DNA of 64,000 bases from Thauera sp. GDN1 (GTDB taxonomy: Bacteria > Pseudomonadota > Gammaproteobacteria > Burkholderiales > Rhodocyclaceae), in contig NZ_CP097870.1 of assembly GCF_029223545.1 (NCBI RefSeq), positions 3,038,001 to 3,102,000 on the forward strand. Direction: 5' to 3'. Of this stretch, positions 29,639 through 38,626 are shown in pieces. Position 1 is the first letter of the stretch. Each line of letters starts with the position of its first letter. Position numbers and translations under genes: made by a program. A model generated the notes under the pieces. That model made no database searches and had not been told where the DNA came from. It worked only from the letters and a program-made list of their open reading frames with translations.

Positions 29639-30423
29639 GCCGCCTCCGGCGCGGCCGGGCGGTAGATCACGCGCTTGCCGGCGAGGCGCTCGGCGTAGCC
29701 GGCGGGCAGCGGGCGATGGCTGATCCACAGCACGGCGCCGAAGCGCTCGGGCTCGACGTCCTCCAGGCGGGTGAAGCGCTGGATGTTCGCCGGCAGCGGG
29801 CCGCTGCGGCCGTTGGCATGCCGCGTCCACCAGTCGGGGCTGCCGGCCTCCTGCACCAGCGCCACCGGCTCGTCGTTCACCACCGCGGCGCTGGCGCGCA
29901 CGATCTCGTCGTGGCTGGCCTCGAAGGTCCAGCCCAGCTCGCGGCCGAGCAGGTCGACCGCCAGCGTCGCGCGCGCGTCCGAGGCGGTGGTCAGCACCGG
30001 CGTGGCGCCCACTGCCTGTTGCAGCGCGCCGGCGATGGCGTTGGCACCGCCGAGGTGGCCGGACAGCACCGGGATCGCCCAGCGCCCCGCTTCGTCGAGC
30101 ACCACCACGCCGGGATCGGTCTCCTTGTTCCTCAGGTGCGGGGCAAGCAGGCGCACCACCGCGCCCAGCGACACGATGGCGACGATGCCGTCGAAGCCGG
30201 CGAACAGCGCCGGCACCTGGTCGCCGACCTTGCCCTCGTAGCAGGCGAATGCGCCGGGCGCGGCAGCCGCGGCTTCGGTGGCGAACTTCTGCGGTGCGAA
30301 CAGCATGGCGCCGGGCAGCGCGGCGATGACGCGGCCGGCAAGCGCGATGCCGTGGCGGGTGATCGACACCACGGCGATGCGAGTGTTGGGAAAGGGCAGG
30401 TGTTGCGTGGTCTGCGGTGACAT
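29635..30423 (-). CDS. cbiG: CbiG N-terminal and central domains (cobalt-precorrin-5A hydrolase)
   Basis: A 262-residue protein beginning with IAVVSITRHGIALAGRVIAAL and containing GIVAIVSLGAVVRLLAPHLRNKETDPGVVV (split here only by reading) and IPVLSGHLGGANAIA, all CbiG features. It should open the delta-lactone of cobalt-precorrin-5A and release acetaldehyde. The C-terminal CobE-like domain is missing from this protein and is encoded by the next gene with a GTGA overlap. It starts 11 bases after cbiL. Confidence 0.87.
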   Translation of the reverse strand: MSPQTTQHLPFPNTRIAVVSITRHGIALAGRVIAALPGAMLFAPQKFATEAAAAAPGAFACYEGKVGDQVPALFAGFDGIVAIVSLGAVVRLLAPHLRNKETDPGVVVLDEAGRWAIPVLSGHLGGANAIAGALQQAVGATPVLTTASDARATLAVDLLGRELGWTFEASHDEIVRASAAVVNDEPVALVQEAGSPDWWTRHANGRSGPLPANIQRFTRLEDVEPERFGAVLWISHRPLPAGYAERLAGKRVIYRPAAPEAA

Positions 30424-30434
30424 CGGGCGGGGTC

Positions 30435-31304
30435 TCAGGAAATGGCCGCGGTGGCGGGGCGGACGGCCTGTTCGACCGCGTGGGCGGGCGTGCCGGAGCT
30501 GGCGGGCGCGTGCGGCTCCGCTTGCACGGCGCGCTTGCGGCAGCCACGGCGCAGTTCGCCGCGCTGGCGCTTGGGGTTCTGCACCAGCAGCAGCGACAGG
30601 TAATTGACCTTCGCGCCGCGCAGGCTGGCCACGTCATGGACGACGCGCTGTGCGGGCGCTCCCACCTTCTCGACGAAGCAGCTGCTGGCGAGCAGGCCGC
30701 GGCGTTCGAGCAGGTCGAGCACCTCGTCGAGCAGTGGCTTCACCTTCATCAGCACCAGGGTGTCGAACTCGTCGAGCAGGTGGTCGATGACGGCGGTGCC
30801 GTAGGCGGCGGGGATCACCGCCATCGTCTCGTCCTCTTCCGCCAGTGCGAGGTCGGCCACGGCCGCGGCGGCAGCGAAGGAGCTGACGCCGGGGATGGTC
30901 TCGACCTCGACCTCGGGTGCCAGCTCGCGCACGGCGCGGGCCAGGTGGCGGAAGGTGGAGTAGGTGGACGCGTCGCCTTCCACCAGGAAGGCGAGGTCGC
31001 GGCCTTCGGCCAGCAACTGCAGCGTCTGCGCCGCGGCGCGTGCCCAGGCCCTGGCGAGCGCGATCGCGTCGCGCGTCATCGGGAACACCAGTTCGACGGC
31101 GTCGTCCGGAACCGCCAGTCCGCCACGGCGGGCGATGTCCAGTGCGTAGGAGGATTCCGCGGCGCGCTTGACCGGATAGGCCCAGCGCGCGCCCGACTGC
31201 AGTGCGGTCCAGCCGCGGCGGGTGATGAGGTCGGGGTCGCCGGGGCCGAGCGAGACGCCGATCAGGCGGCCGAAACGATGGGGGGTCAGTGTGGGCGCGT
31301 TCAT
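30435..31304 (-). CDS. cobI: Precorrin-2 C20-methyltransferase (CobI/CbiL)
   Basis: A 289-residue tetrapyrrole methylase. GVSLGPGDPDLITRRGW is the SAM-site opening, FLVEGDASTYSTF the second conserved loop, and ETIPGVSSFAAAAA the third. The last about 55 residues (Arg- and Ala-rich) are an extension without homology. The ATG at 31304 overlaps the stop of cobL by four bases (ATGA). It adds the C20 methyl group at the second step of corrin ring decoration. Confidence 0.93.
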   Translation of the reverse strand: MNAPTLTPHRFGRLIGVSLGPGDPDLITRRGWTALQSGARWAYPVKRAAESSYALDIARRGGLAVPDDAVELVFPMTRDAIALARAWARAAAQTLQLLAEGRDLAFLVEGDASTYSTFRHLARAVRELAPEVEVETIPGVSSFAAAAAVADLALAEEDETMAVIPAAYGTAVIDHLLDEFDTLVLMKVKPLLDEVLDLLERRGLLASSCFVEKVGAPAQRVVHDVASLRGAKVNYLSLLLVQNPKRQRGELRRGCRKRAVQAEPHAPASSGTPAHAVEQAVRPATAAIS

Positions 31305-32695
31305 GCGGTCTCCTTGCGGGCGGTGACGATCCACACCGGGTTCTGCGCAGCGAGCCGGTGCATGTCGAGGATGGGCTGGCTGCGCGCGGCCGACAGCATG
31401 GTCACGTCCCAGGCAGCGCCGCTTGCCGCCAGTGCGGATGTGGCGGTGGCGAGGTTCTCGAGGGTGACGAAGTTCATCACCAGCCGGCCGCCGGGTCTGA
31501 GCCGGCGCAGCACGAGGGCGATCAGTTCGCCCAGTTCGCCGCCCGAGCCGCCGATGAAGACCGCGTCGGGGTCGGGCCAGGCGTCCAGCCCGGCCGGGGC
31601 CTTGCCTTCGTGCAGGCTGTAGTTGCTCGCGCGCAGGCGACGGGCGTTGGCGCGCGCGTTGGCGGCATCGCCCGCGTTCTTCTCGATCGCCCACACATGG
31701 CCATGGCGGGCGATCCGGCTCGCCTCCAGGCCGACCGAGCCAGAACCGGCGCCGATGTCCCATACCAGGCTGTCGGCACGCAGCGCCAGCTTGGCGAGCG
31801 ACACCGCGCGTGCCTCCAGCTTGGTGATCAGGCCCTTCTCGGGGCTGCGCTGCACGTAGTCGAGATCGTCGAGGCCGAACAGGGGCGTATCGGCGGGCAG
31901 GGCGCGGAGCGCGACGTCGGCTGCAGTTGCCGTCTCCCTGCCCGCCGCCGCCCCGTCTCGTCGCTCGGGGGAGTGCGAGCGTTCGATCACGAGGATGTTG
32001 GGCTCCGGAAAACGCCGGGTGGCGGCCTCGTGCAGGCTCAGTCCCTCGAAGACGGCCTCGTCGTCCAGGCACAGGCGGGCAACCACCGACAGGCGCAGGT
32101 CCTCGCCGCCGCCCGGCTCGCCATGGCCGGCCGCCAGCAAGGCGCGGGCGATGCGGTCGGGGCTGTTGGCCGGGCTGGTGAAGCTGGCGACCAGCGGATG
32201 CTCGGCGACGGCGCGAACCAATCGGTACAGGCCGTGCTCCGGCGTCGGCCCGGGTTGCAGCGGGTCGGCCCGCCATTCGCCGGCATCGGCGCCGTGGCAG
32301 GAGGTGAAGCGGGCCTCCTGCCACGGCTTCTTCAGGCGGGCGAAGGCGAGCTGCAGCGTGGACGGCGCGGGCAGCACCTCGATCCGCGCGGCGCCGAGCT
32401 TGCCGATCAGGAAGCCGGCGATGCCGTGGCACAAGGGGTCGCCGGTGGCGAGCACCACGGCGTGGCCACCCTGCCCGGCAACCTCCTCGATCCAGCCCGG
32501 CACGCGGCTCAGCGCGCCGTCCATGTCCAGCAGGCGGGCGGCCGGCGCGTGTGGCGCGATCAGCGCCAGCGTGCGTCCGGCACCGATGACGCAGGCAGCG
32601 GCTTCGATGCGCTGGCGCGCCACGGCGCCGAGGCCGTCCCAGCCCTCGTCGAGCAGGCCGACGATGCTGTAGGCGGGCGTGGTGGATTCAGGCAT
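31301..32695 (-). CDS. cobL: Precorrin-6Y C5,15-methyltransferase, CbiE-CbiT fusion (CobL)
   Basis: A 464-residue fusion. Residues 1-210 are the CbiE methylase (SIVGLLDEGWDGL, VLATGDPLCHGI). Residues about 255-464 are the CbiT class I methyltransferase with GAGSGSVGLEA as SAM site and PDAVFIGGSGGEL. A Gly/Arg/Ala-rich linker joins them. It methylates C5 and C15 and decarboxylates C12. The stop of cbiD overlaps its start by eight bases. Confidence 0.94.
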   Translation of the reverse strand: MPESTTPAYSIVGLLDEGWDGLGAVARQRIEAAACVIGAGRTLALIAPHAPAARLLDMDGALSRVPGWIEEVAGQGGHAVVLATGDPLCHGIAGFLIGKLGAARIEVLPAPSTLQLAFARLKKPWQEARFTSCHGADAGEWRADPLQPGPTPEHGLYRLVRAVAEHPLVASFTSPANSPDRIARALLAAGHGEPGGGEDLRLSVVARLCLDDEAVFEGLSLHEAATRRFPEPNILVIERSHSPERRDGAAAGRETATAADVALRALPADTPLFGLDDLDYVQRSPEKGLITKLEARAVSLAKLALRADSLVWDIGAGSGSVGLEASRIARHGHVWAIEKNAGDAANARANARRLRASNYSLHEGKAPAGLDAWPDPDAVFIGGSGGELGELIALVLRRLRPGGRLVMNFVTLENLATATSALAASGAAWDVTMLSAARSQPILDMHRLAAQNPVWIVTARKETA

Positions 32696-33854
32696 GCGTG
32701 GTCTCCATCAGGTCGGCCTCATCGACAGTCACGATCGGTACGCCCTCGAAGTTGCAGGCCAGCACCGTGAGCCGGTGCGGGCCGGGGTAGCGCTGGCGCA
32801 GGCTGCGGATGGCGCGCTCGGCCAGCGCGCGGTGGAAGGCCACGGCCAGGCCGAATCCGGCCAGGCGTTCGGCGGCAAAGCGGGCGGTCTCGGCGGCACG
32901 GATCTCGGCCACGAGCGCGGGCGGCGCACCGACCTCGGCGGCGGCGCCGGCGATCAGCGCGCGGTCCACTTCCTCGCGCCAGGCGTGCGTGACCGACAGA
33001 CCCTGGGCGATCTTGGTGAGCTTGCCGACCATGGCGCCGACGATGATGTGCTGCATGCCCTGCTTCACCGCGGTGGTGAAGGCGGCCTTGACGAAGTCGC
33101 CCATCTGCACGAAGCAGGCTTCGTCCAGTTGCGGGAATTCGCGCATCGCGCATTTCTCGGTGCGCCCGCCGGTGGTGAACACCACGCTGGTCTGGCCCTG
33201 GTTGGCGGCGACATCGATGGCCTGGATCACGCTGGCGCGGAAGGCGGCGGTCGAATACGGGCGGACGATGCCGGTGGTGCCGAGGATGCTGATGCCGCCG
33301 ACGATGCCGAGGCGGGCGTTGAGCGTCTTCTTCGCCATCTCTTCGCCGCCCGGCACCGAGATCGTCACCGCCAGGCTGTCCCCGGCGTCGAGGAGGGGGG
33401 CGCCCGCCGCGCGCACGTTGTCGACGATGTTGCGCCGTGGCACCGGGTTGATCGCCGGACCGCCCACGTCCAGCCCGAGGCCGGGCTTCGTCACCACACC
33501 CACGCCGGGGCCGCCCAGGAGGATCACTTCGCCGCCGCCGCCGGGGATGCGGCGTACGTCCGCCGTGAGGTGGGCGCCATGGGTGGCGTCCGGGTCGTCG
33601 CCGGCGTCCTTGATCGACACCGCATGGGCGTGATCACCGTCGACGCGGCCGTCACTGATCTCGAAGCGCACCCGCATCGTGTTGGGCAGCACGCATTCCA
33701 CCGCGTCCGGTACCGCGCCCCGCACCAGGCCGAGCGTGGCCGCCACCGCGGCGGCGGCCGAATTGGCGCCGGTGGAGAGGCCCGTGCGGTTGCCACGGTC
33801 GCGCTTGGGATCGCCCTTGCGCACCTTCTCCGGCAATGCGTGTCCTGCCGCCAT
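32688..33854 (-). CDS. cbiD: Cobalt-precorrin-5B C1-methyltransferase CbiD
   Basis: A 388-residue CbiD protein. The N-terminal GNRTGLSTGANSAAAAVAA is the family opening (usual form RTGYTTGTCAAAA), and GGISILGTTGIVRPYS and FTTGGRTEKCA follow. CbiD belongs to the oxygen-independent pathway, so it argues strongly that this operon runs the early-cobalt route. It starts 9 bases after the cobH/cbiC stop. Confidence 0.95.
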   Translation of the reverse strand: MAAGHALPEKVRKGDPKRDRGNRTGLSTGANSAAAAVAATLGLVRGAVPDAVECVLPNTMRVRFEISDGRVDGDHAHAVSIKDAGDDPDATHGAHLTADVRRIPGGGGEVILLGGPGVGVVTKPGLGLDVGGPAINPVPRRNIVDNVRAAGAPLLDAGDSLAVTISVPGGEEMAKKTLNARLGIVGGISILGTTGIVRPYSTAAFRASVIQAIDVAANQGQTSVVFTTGGRTEKCAMREFPQLDEACFVQMGDFVKAAFTTAVKQGMQHIIVGAMVGKLTKIAQGLSVTHAWREEVDRALIAGAAAEVGAPPALVAEIRAAETARFAAERLAGFGLAVAFHRALAERAIRSLRQRYPGPHRLTVLACNFEGVPIVTVDEADLMETTHA

Positions 33855-33863
33855 GGCCGGTCC

Positions 33864-34544
33864 TCAGCCCTGCAGGGCCTGCAGCTGGCGAGCCTCGGCC
33901 AGCCCGAGCAGGGCGTGGATCGCCGCCACCACCAGGGTCGAGCCGCCCTTGCGGCCGCGGATGACGATCCACGGCACTTCGTCGACCCCGGCCATCAGGT
34001 CCTTGGATTCGGCCGCCGACACGAATCCGACCGGCATGCCGACGACCAGCGCCGGGCGCACGCCTTCCTCGCGGATCAGCCGCACCAGCTCGATCAGCGC
34101 CGTGGGTGCGTTGCCGATGCCGACGATGGCGTCGTCGAGCAGGCCGAGCCGGTGGGCCTTGCGCATTGCCTGCACCGCACGCGTGGTGTCCTCGGCGCGG
34201 GCGCGTTCGATGACATCGGCGTCGGAAATGAACTGATGGGTGCGCATGCCGAAGTGCGCCAGGCGCGAGGCCGACAGGCCGACGCAGATCATCTCGACGT
34301 CGGCGACGATGTTCGTGCCGCCACCGAGGAGGGCGGCGAGGCCGGCTTCCACCGCGTCCGGGTGGAAGTCCGTGAGGCCGTTGAAGTCGAAGTCGGCGTT
34401 GGCGTGGATCATGCGGCGCACGACCGGCCACTGGCCGGCGCCGTAGGCATGGGCGCCGACCTCGGCGTCGATGATGGCGAAGGAGTCGTGCTCGATCGCG
34501 CGACCGGCTGCGGTGAGCTGTTCGGTGACGGTGTTGGTGTTCAT
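33864..34544 (-). CDS. cobH: Precorrin-8X methylmutase (CobH/CbiC)
   Basis: A 226-residue methylmutase moving the C11 methyl to C12 to give hydrogenobyrinate or cobyrinate. Conserved segments are RMIHANADFDF, the GIGNAPTAL loop and ALVVGMPVGFVSAAESK; the active-site His lies in RMIH. The ATG at 34544 begins the conserved N-terminus. The frame extends to 34670 only because it is antisense-like to the His-rich tail code of cbiX, so the longer start is rejected. It is 13 bases downstream of cbiX. Confidence 0.94.
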   Translation of the reverse strand: MNTNTVTEQLTAAGRAIEHDSFAIIDAEVGAHAYGAGQWPVVRRMIHANADFDFNGLTDFHPDAVEAGLAALLGGGTNIVADVEMICVGLSASRLAHFGMRTHQFISDADVIERARAEDTTRAVQAMRKAHRLGLLDDAIVGIGNAPTALIELVRLIREEGVRPALVVGMPVGFVSAAESKDLMAGVDEVPWIVIRGRKGGSTLVVAAIHALLGLAEARQLQALQG

Positions 34545-34557
34545 CGCGGCGCCGGCC

Positions 34558-35487
34558 TCAGGCGTGAGCATGTTCATGGGCGTGGGCATGGTCGGAACCG
34601 TGGTGATGGCCATGGTCGTGGTCCGTGTGAGGGACGTGCGAGTGATGGACATGTGTATGGCTGTGGTCATGCAGATGCTCGGCCTCGGCGGCGAGGCGGT
34701 ACTTGCAGCCGTCGCACTCCAGCAGCGCGCCTTCGGGTAGTTCCTGGCCGCCGACCTTGGCGTCGAGCAGATCGAAGATGCCCTTGTCGAAACCGAAGTG
34801 CGTGCCGAGGGCGAAGGCGATCTGCGGGTACTGGCGCTGCAGGCGCTCGACCTGGGCCTTGATGCGCTCCATCAGCACCCCGGTGAAGAGGTACACCGGC
34901 ACGACGCAAATCTGCGTCATGCCCAGCCGCGCCTGGCGCTGGACGACGGTTTCGAGTCGCGGCCAGGTGACGCCGGTGAAGGCGAGGTCGACCAGCTCGT
35001 GGTCGCCGTCCTCGAACAGCCAGCGCGCCATCTTGGCCAGCTCGCCATTGGCGCCCGCGTCCGACGAGCCGCGGCCGAGCAGCACGACGCCGGTGGTCCG
35101 CGGATCGGGCACGTCGAGCTGCTTGAGCAGGCGGTCGAGCTGGCCCTTGAGCACGGCGAAGATCTCGCGTCCCATGCCGAGGTGGCGCGCGCAGGCGAAG
35201 GCGACGCCGGGGTGGCGCTGGCGCGCGCGCTCGATGGCGGCCGGCAGTTCCATCTTGACGTGGCCGGCGGCGTTGAGGATGAAGGGAATCGTGACCACCC
35301 GCCGCGCCCCGTGCGCGGCACGATCGAGGCCCTCGTCGAGCAACACCTCGGCGTGCTCGATGAAGCAGGTCTCGATGCGCCAGCCGGGGTGGCGATCGCG
35401 CCACTGGGCGGCGAAATGCTGGATCTCCTTGTTGCCCTCGCGATTGCGCGAGCCGTGGCCGACGAGGAGGATGGCGGTGTCGTTCAT
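34558..35487 (-). CDS. cbiX: Sirohydrochlorin cobaltochelatase CbiX (long form) with His-rich tail
   Basis: A 309-residue chelatase inserting cobalt into sirohydrochlorin. Two chelatase-like halves are visible: AILLVGHGSRNREGNKEI with metal-binding His at about 10, and TTGVVLLGRGSSDAGANGEL. The last about 38 residues are mostly His with Asp, Ser and Ala (starting near HLHDHSHTH), a probable metal-storage or delivery tail. GGAGAACACGC precedes the ATG at 35487, which overlaps the cobM stop by four bases. An ATP-independent chelatase fits the early-cobalt pathway. Confidence 0.94.
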   Translation of the reverse strand: MNDTAILLVGHGSRNREGNKEIQHFAAQWRDRHPGWRIETCFIEHAEVLLDEGLDRAAHGARRVVTIPFILNAAGHVKMELPAAIERARQRHPGVAFACARHLGMGREIFAVLKGQLDRLLKQLDVPDPRTTGVVLLGRGSSDAGANGELAKMARWLFEDGDHELVDLAFTGVTWPRLETVVQRQARLGMTQICVVPVYLFTGVLMERIKAQVERLQRQYPQIAFALGTHFGFDKGIFDLLDAKVGGQELPEGALLECDGCKYRLAAEAEHLHDHSHTHVHHSHVPHTDHDHGHHHGSDHAHAHEHAHA

Positions 35488-36323
35488 GCGTGTTCTCCGG
35501 TGGGCAGGCCGGCGTCGGCGGCAGGTGTGGAGGCCTGGCGGAAGCGGTGGCCGAAGCCCGGGTCGTACAGCTTCGAGCGGGCGATGTCGGGCCAGTGGCG
35601 GGCGCCGAGTGCGGGGCTGGCGATGATCATGGCCTGGCTGGCGATCTTCTCGTCCTGGCAGCGGCGCTTGATGTCGGCCAGCGTGCCGCGAACGATCTTC
35701 TCCGCGCCGGGCCAGCTCGCCTTCTGCACCACCACGATGGGCGCCTCCTCCGGCCAGCCGGCGGTGCGCAGCGCGCGCTGCACCTCGTGCAGCAGCGTGA
35801 TCGACAGGAAGATGCACAGCGTCGTGCGGTGCGCGGCGAGCGCCGCCAGGTCCTCGCCCGGCGGCATCGGCGTGCGGCCGGCGACGCGGGTGAGGATCAC
35901 GGTCTGCGTCACTTCCGGCAGGGTCAGGGTCTCGCCGGCGGCGGCGGCCGAGGCCATCGCCGAGGACACGCCCGGCACCACCTGCCAGGCGATGCCCGCC
36001 GCATCGAGCGGGCGGGTCATCTCGACCAGCGCGCCATACAGGCCGGGGTCGCCGGTCTGCAGGCGCACCACGGTGCGATGGCGGGCGCAGGCGTCCAGCA
36101 GCCAGGCGCTCATGTCCTCGAGCGTCATGTCCTTCGAGTCGCGGATCTCGCAGCCGGGCGGCGCGAACTGCGTGGCCGCGCGGTCGACCAGCGAGCCCGC
36201 GAACAGGATCGCCCCCGCCTGCTCGAGCAGGCGGCGGCCCTTCACCGTGATCAGGTCGGGATCGCCGGGGCCTGCGCCGACGAACCAGACGGTGCCTCCG
36301 GCCTTGTTCGCCACGGCCGGCAT
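35484..36323 (-). CDS. cobM: Precorrin-4 C11-methyltransferase (CobM/CbiF)
   Basis: A 279-residue methylase. VWFVGAGPGDPDLITVKG is the SAM site, RLQTGDPGLYGALVEM the substrate loop, and VVPGVSSAMASAAAAGETLTLPEVTQTV the conserved middle (given here in pieces). The ATG at 36323 shares one base with the cbiM stop (TGATG), and its stop overlaps the cbiX start. The operon is thus tightly coupled from cbiM to cbiX. Confidence 0.94.
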   Translation of the reverse strand: MPAVANKAGGTVWFVGAGPGDPDLITVKGRRLLEQAGAILFAGSLVDRAATQFAPPGCEIRDSKDMTLEDMSAWLLDACARHRTVVRLQTGDPGLYGALVEMTRPLDAAGIAWQVVPGVSSAMASAAAAGETLTLPEVTQTVILTRVAGRTPMPPGEDLAALAAHRTTLCIFLSITLLHEVQRALRTAGWPEEAPIVVVQKASWPGAEKIVRGTLADIKRRCQDEKIASQAMIIASPALGARHWPDIARSKLYDPGFGHRFRQASTPAADAGLPTGEHA

Positions 36324-36961
36324 CAACCGCGCGCCGGCACGGCGAAGCAGAGCTGCACGAGCGGGCGATGCGCATGCGACTGCAGCAGCCGAACCACCGC
36401 CACGGTCAGCACCGGCTCGATCAGCACCACCGGCAGGTAGGCCGCGGCGAAGGTCACCCATTCGCCGAAGGGCGTTGCAACCTCGCCCATCGCCAGCCAG
36501 AAGCCGACCATGGCGGCGACGCCGGCGTAGTAGGCGGCGTCGAGCTTCAGCACCGACTGCACCCGGGTGGCGGCGCCAGCCGCGAGCCTGCGGCCGAGCG
36601 TGGCGTGCAGCGCCACCAGCGGCACGGCCAGCGACAGGAAGTTGACGCCCAGGTGCAGCAGGTCGGTCGGCTCGAAGACCACGCCCTGCAGCAGCAGGCC
36701 TAGACCGAAGCCGAGCAGCGTGGGCGCGAAGCCGAGCGCGAGATAGATCGGCATGGCGCCGATGAAGTGCAGCTCCGACACGCCCGCAGGCATGTGGAAG
36801 CTCTGCATGAAGACCGAAAGGAACAGCGCCGCGAGCAGCGTGCGCAGGATCAGTTGCGGCTTCTTGAACAGTTGCGGCGCCTGCGCGGCGGCAAGCGCGG
36901 TGGCGGCGAGGTTGGCGGCGGCGATCTTGGCGCCGGAAAGGATGCCGGGTTCGATGTGCAT
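36323..36961 (-). CDS. cbiM: Cobalt ECF-type permease CbiM
   Basis: A 212-residue membrane protein of the CbiM family. It begins MHIEPGILSGAKI; the free N-terminus and His2 are the known metal-loading element. SFHMPAGVSELHFIGAMPIYL and FEPTDLLHLGVNFLSLAVPL are further family features. GGGGAGTCATC precedes the ATG at 36961; the longer frame to 37177 runs into the leader RNA and is rejected. No CbiN, CbiQ or CbiO gene lies alongside, so partner subunits must be elsewhere or it works without them. It is the first gene behind the cobalamin riboswitch. Confidence 0.9.
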   Translation of the reverse strand: MHIEPGILSGAKIAAANLAATALAAAQAPQLFKKPQLILRTLLAALFLSVFMQSFHMPAGVSELHFIGAMPIYLALGFAPTLLGFGLGLLLQGVVFEPTDLLHLGVNFLSLAVPLVALHATLGRRLAAGAATRVQSVLKLDAAYYAGVAAMVGFWLAMGEVATPFGEWVTFAAAYLPVVLIEPVLTVAVVRLLQSHAHRPLVQLCFAVPARG

Positions 36962-37237
36962 GATGACTCCCCACGAGTGCTTGGAACGACGATGCGAACC
37001 ACGCGGGCGGGGGGCGGCCTTGCGTCCTGCCATGGCACGGCCGAGGGCGCTGCGGACGCGGCGATAGCGCGTACGCATGCCCGGCACGGCAGTGCCTGGA
37101 GACGAATGCACGACGAGTCGGCTGGAGCTTCCGGCGCACGCGGGCGGCCGGCGGATAACCAGTCGGATCGAACCCACACCCCGGGGCTCACATCAACCTG
37201 GAACGCCACGGCCCTTGCGGGGCGCGGTGTTCCGTAC
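36962..37237 (-). promoter_or_regulatory. Leader between the B12 riboswitch and cbiM (expression platform region)
   Basis: About 276 bases of GC-rich untranslated sequence separate the aptamer 3' end from the cbiM ATG. It is longer than most expression platforms. I see the short hairpin GGCAC/GTGCC near 37081-37095 but no T-run terminator, so control may act on translation or on Rho. No convincing gene is present. Confidence 0.5.
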
Positions 37238-37439
37238 TCGATCGGGCCGGTCTTCTGGCTCGCCGTCTTCCTCCTCCGCCGACCTTCCCGAGCGCGAGGC
37301 TCAGTGGCGTGTTGGCGGATTCGTCAGGCTCACAGCAGCGGGGGCTGCGCCGGACTGGCCGTTCGCGCGGGGCGAACGACGTCACCGGACTTCCCGTTTC
37401 ACCCCGTCATACGGTTGTATGACGGGGCACCCGGATCGA
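37238..37439 (-). ncRNA. Cobalamin (AdoCbl) riboswitch
   Basis: Read on the minus strand, all the hallmark parts occur in order. P1: TCGATCCGGG (37430-37439) pairs, with one bulge, with CCCGATCGA (37238-37246). P2: CCCCGTCATA and TATGACGGGG (37402-37411 and 37418-37427). Then GGGAAGTCCGGTGAC, the AGCCCCCGC core, the B12 box GCCACTG (37302-37308), GGGAAGG (37283-37289) and AGCCAGAAGACCGGCCC at the 3' end. B12 binding normally shuts off transport and synthesis genes, so cbiM and the operon should be repressed when cobalamin is plentiful. Confidence 0.95.
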
Positions 37440-37515
37440 ATGCAGGCGGAGACTAATCGAAAGCGGACAACGTCCGCAAGTTGCCGTTACGGCAAGCGCA
37501 TGCGGGGCGAGCCGC

Positions 37516-38412
37516 TCAACCCGCCGCCCGCCGCGACTGCACCAGCGACCACAGGCTGATCAGCGCCAGCGCGCCGACGATCAGCACCATGCCGGTGAAT
37601 TCGACCGCGTTCGGCCGCTCGCCGAGTTCGATCCAGCCCGCGAGCGCGCCGATCAGCGGGATGCCCAGCGCCGACAGGCCGGCCATGCCGGTCGACAGCT
37701 TCTGCAGCACGTACAGCCACAGCAGCCACGCCAGCCCGGTCGCGAGCACCGCGTTGAAGGCGAGCGCGCCGAAGAAGTACGGCGTCGGGTCGATCGGCCG
37801 CGAGGGGTGAAGCGCGGCGAGCACGCACAGCGCGATCGCGCCGAACAGCATCTGCCAGGCCGTCAGCGAGAGCAGGTCGAACGCCTGGTCGCGACGCATG
37901 CGCTTGGCCACCACCGCGGAGGCCGCCCAGGTGATGCCGCCGGCCACCGCGAGCAGGTTGCCGAAGGCGCTGCCGCCCATGGCCCACGGCTGCAGCACCA
38001 GCACCAGGCCACAGCCGGCGATCGCGATCGCCGCCCACTGCAGGCCGCGCACCCGCTCGCCGAGCACCCACCACGCCATCGGGATGACCCAGAACGGCAT
38101 CGTATAGACCAGCACCGCGGTCTTGCCCGCGCCGCCGGACACCAGCGCCCACTGGATCAGCGCGGTGAACGCGGCGGTCTGCAGCACGCCGAGCAGGATC
38201 ACCTGGCGCGCCGCCACCAGCGAAAGCGGCCGGCGCAGCACGAGCAGCACCAGGAACAGGGTGGCTGCACCGAGCAGGGTGCGGATCGCGGAGAAGTCGA
38301 AGGGATCGACGTACTGGATCACCTGCTTCATGACCACCCAGTTGTAACCCCAGATCAGGGACAGTGCGGCGAGCGCGACGAGCGCCAGGCGCGGCGTGCC
38401 GGATGCGGACAT
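37516..38412 (-). CDS. EamA/DMT family transporter
   Basis: A 298-residue protein with ten hydrophobic helices in two EamA halves (about 10-135 and 150-285). The N-terminal LALVALAALSLIWGYNWVVMKQ and later ALGIPLIGALAGWIELGERP are typical. The ATG at 38412 is preceded by AAGGAG-like bases. Upstream, ATAAGGGCTATCG at 38552-38564 repeats the motif seen before the YfcG-like gene. It probably exports a metabolite; none can be named. Its 3' end is 76 bases before the start of the B12 leader, which is read in the same direction. Confidence 0.88.
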   Translation of the reverse strand: MSASGTPRLALVALAALSLIWGYNWVVMKQVIQYVDPFDFSAIRTLLGAATLFLVLLVLRRPLSLVAARQVILLGVLQTAAFTALIQWALVSGGAGKTAVLVYTMPFWVIPMAWWVLGERVRGLQWAAIAIAGCGLVLVLQPWAMGGSAFGNLLAVAGGITWAASAVVAKRMRRDQAFDLLSLTAWQMLFGAIALCVLAALHPSRPIDPTPYFFGALAFNAVLATGLAWLLWLYVLQKLSTGMAGLSALGIPLIGALAGWIELGERPNAVEFTGMVLIVGALALISLWSLVQSRRAAG

Positions 38413-38626
38413 CGGACCTCCAAAAGGAAAACGCCGCGGCGCCCCTGACGGGGGCCGCGGCCGAAGGGCTGCCGCCCGGGAGTTCGGCGGCGAGTAACAG
38501 TGCGGGGTGGATTATGCACCGCCGCGACGGGGACGACATACGACCGCGCTGATAAGGGCTATCGGGGACCGGAGCGGGCGCCCCTCAAGAGCCTGCCCGC
38601 CACAGGGCACGACTGCGGAAGCGGAC

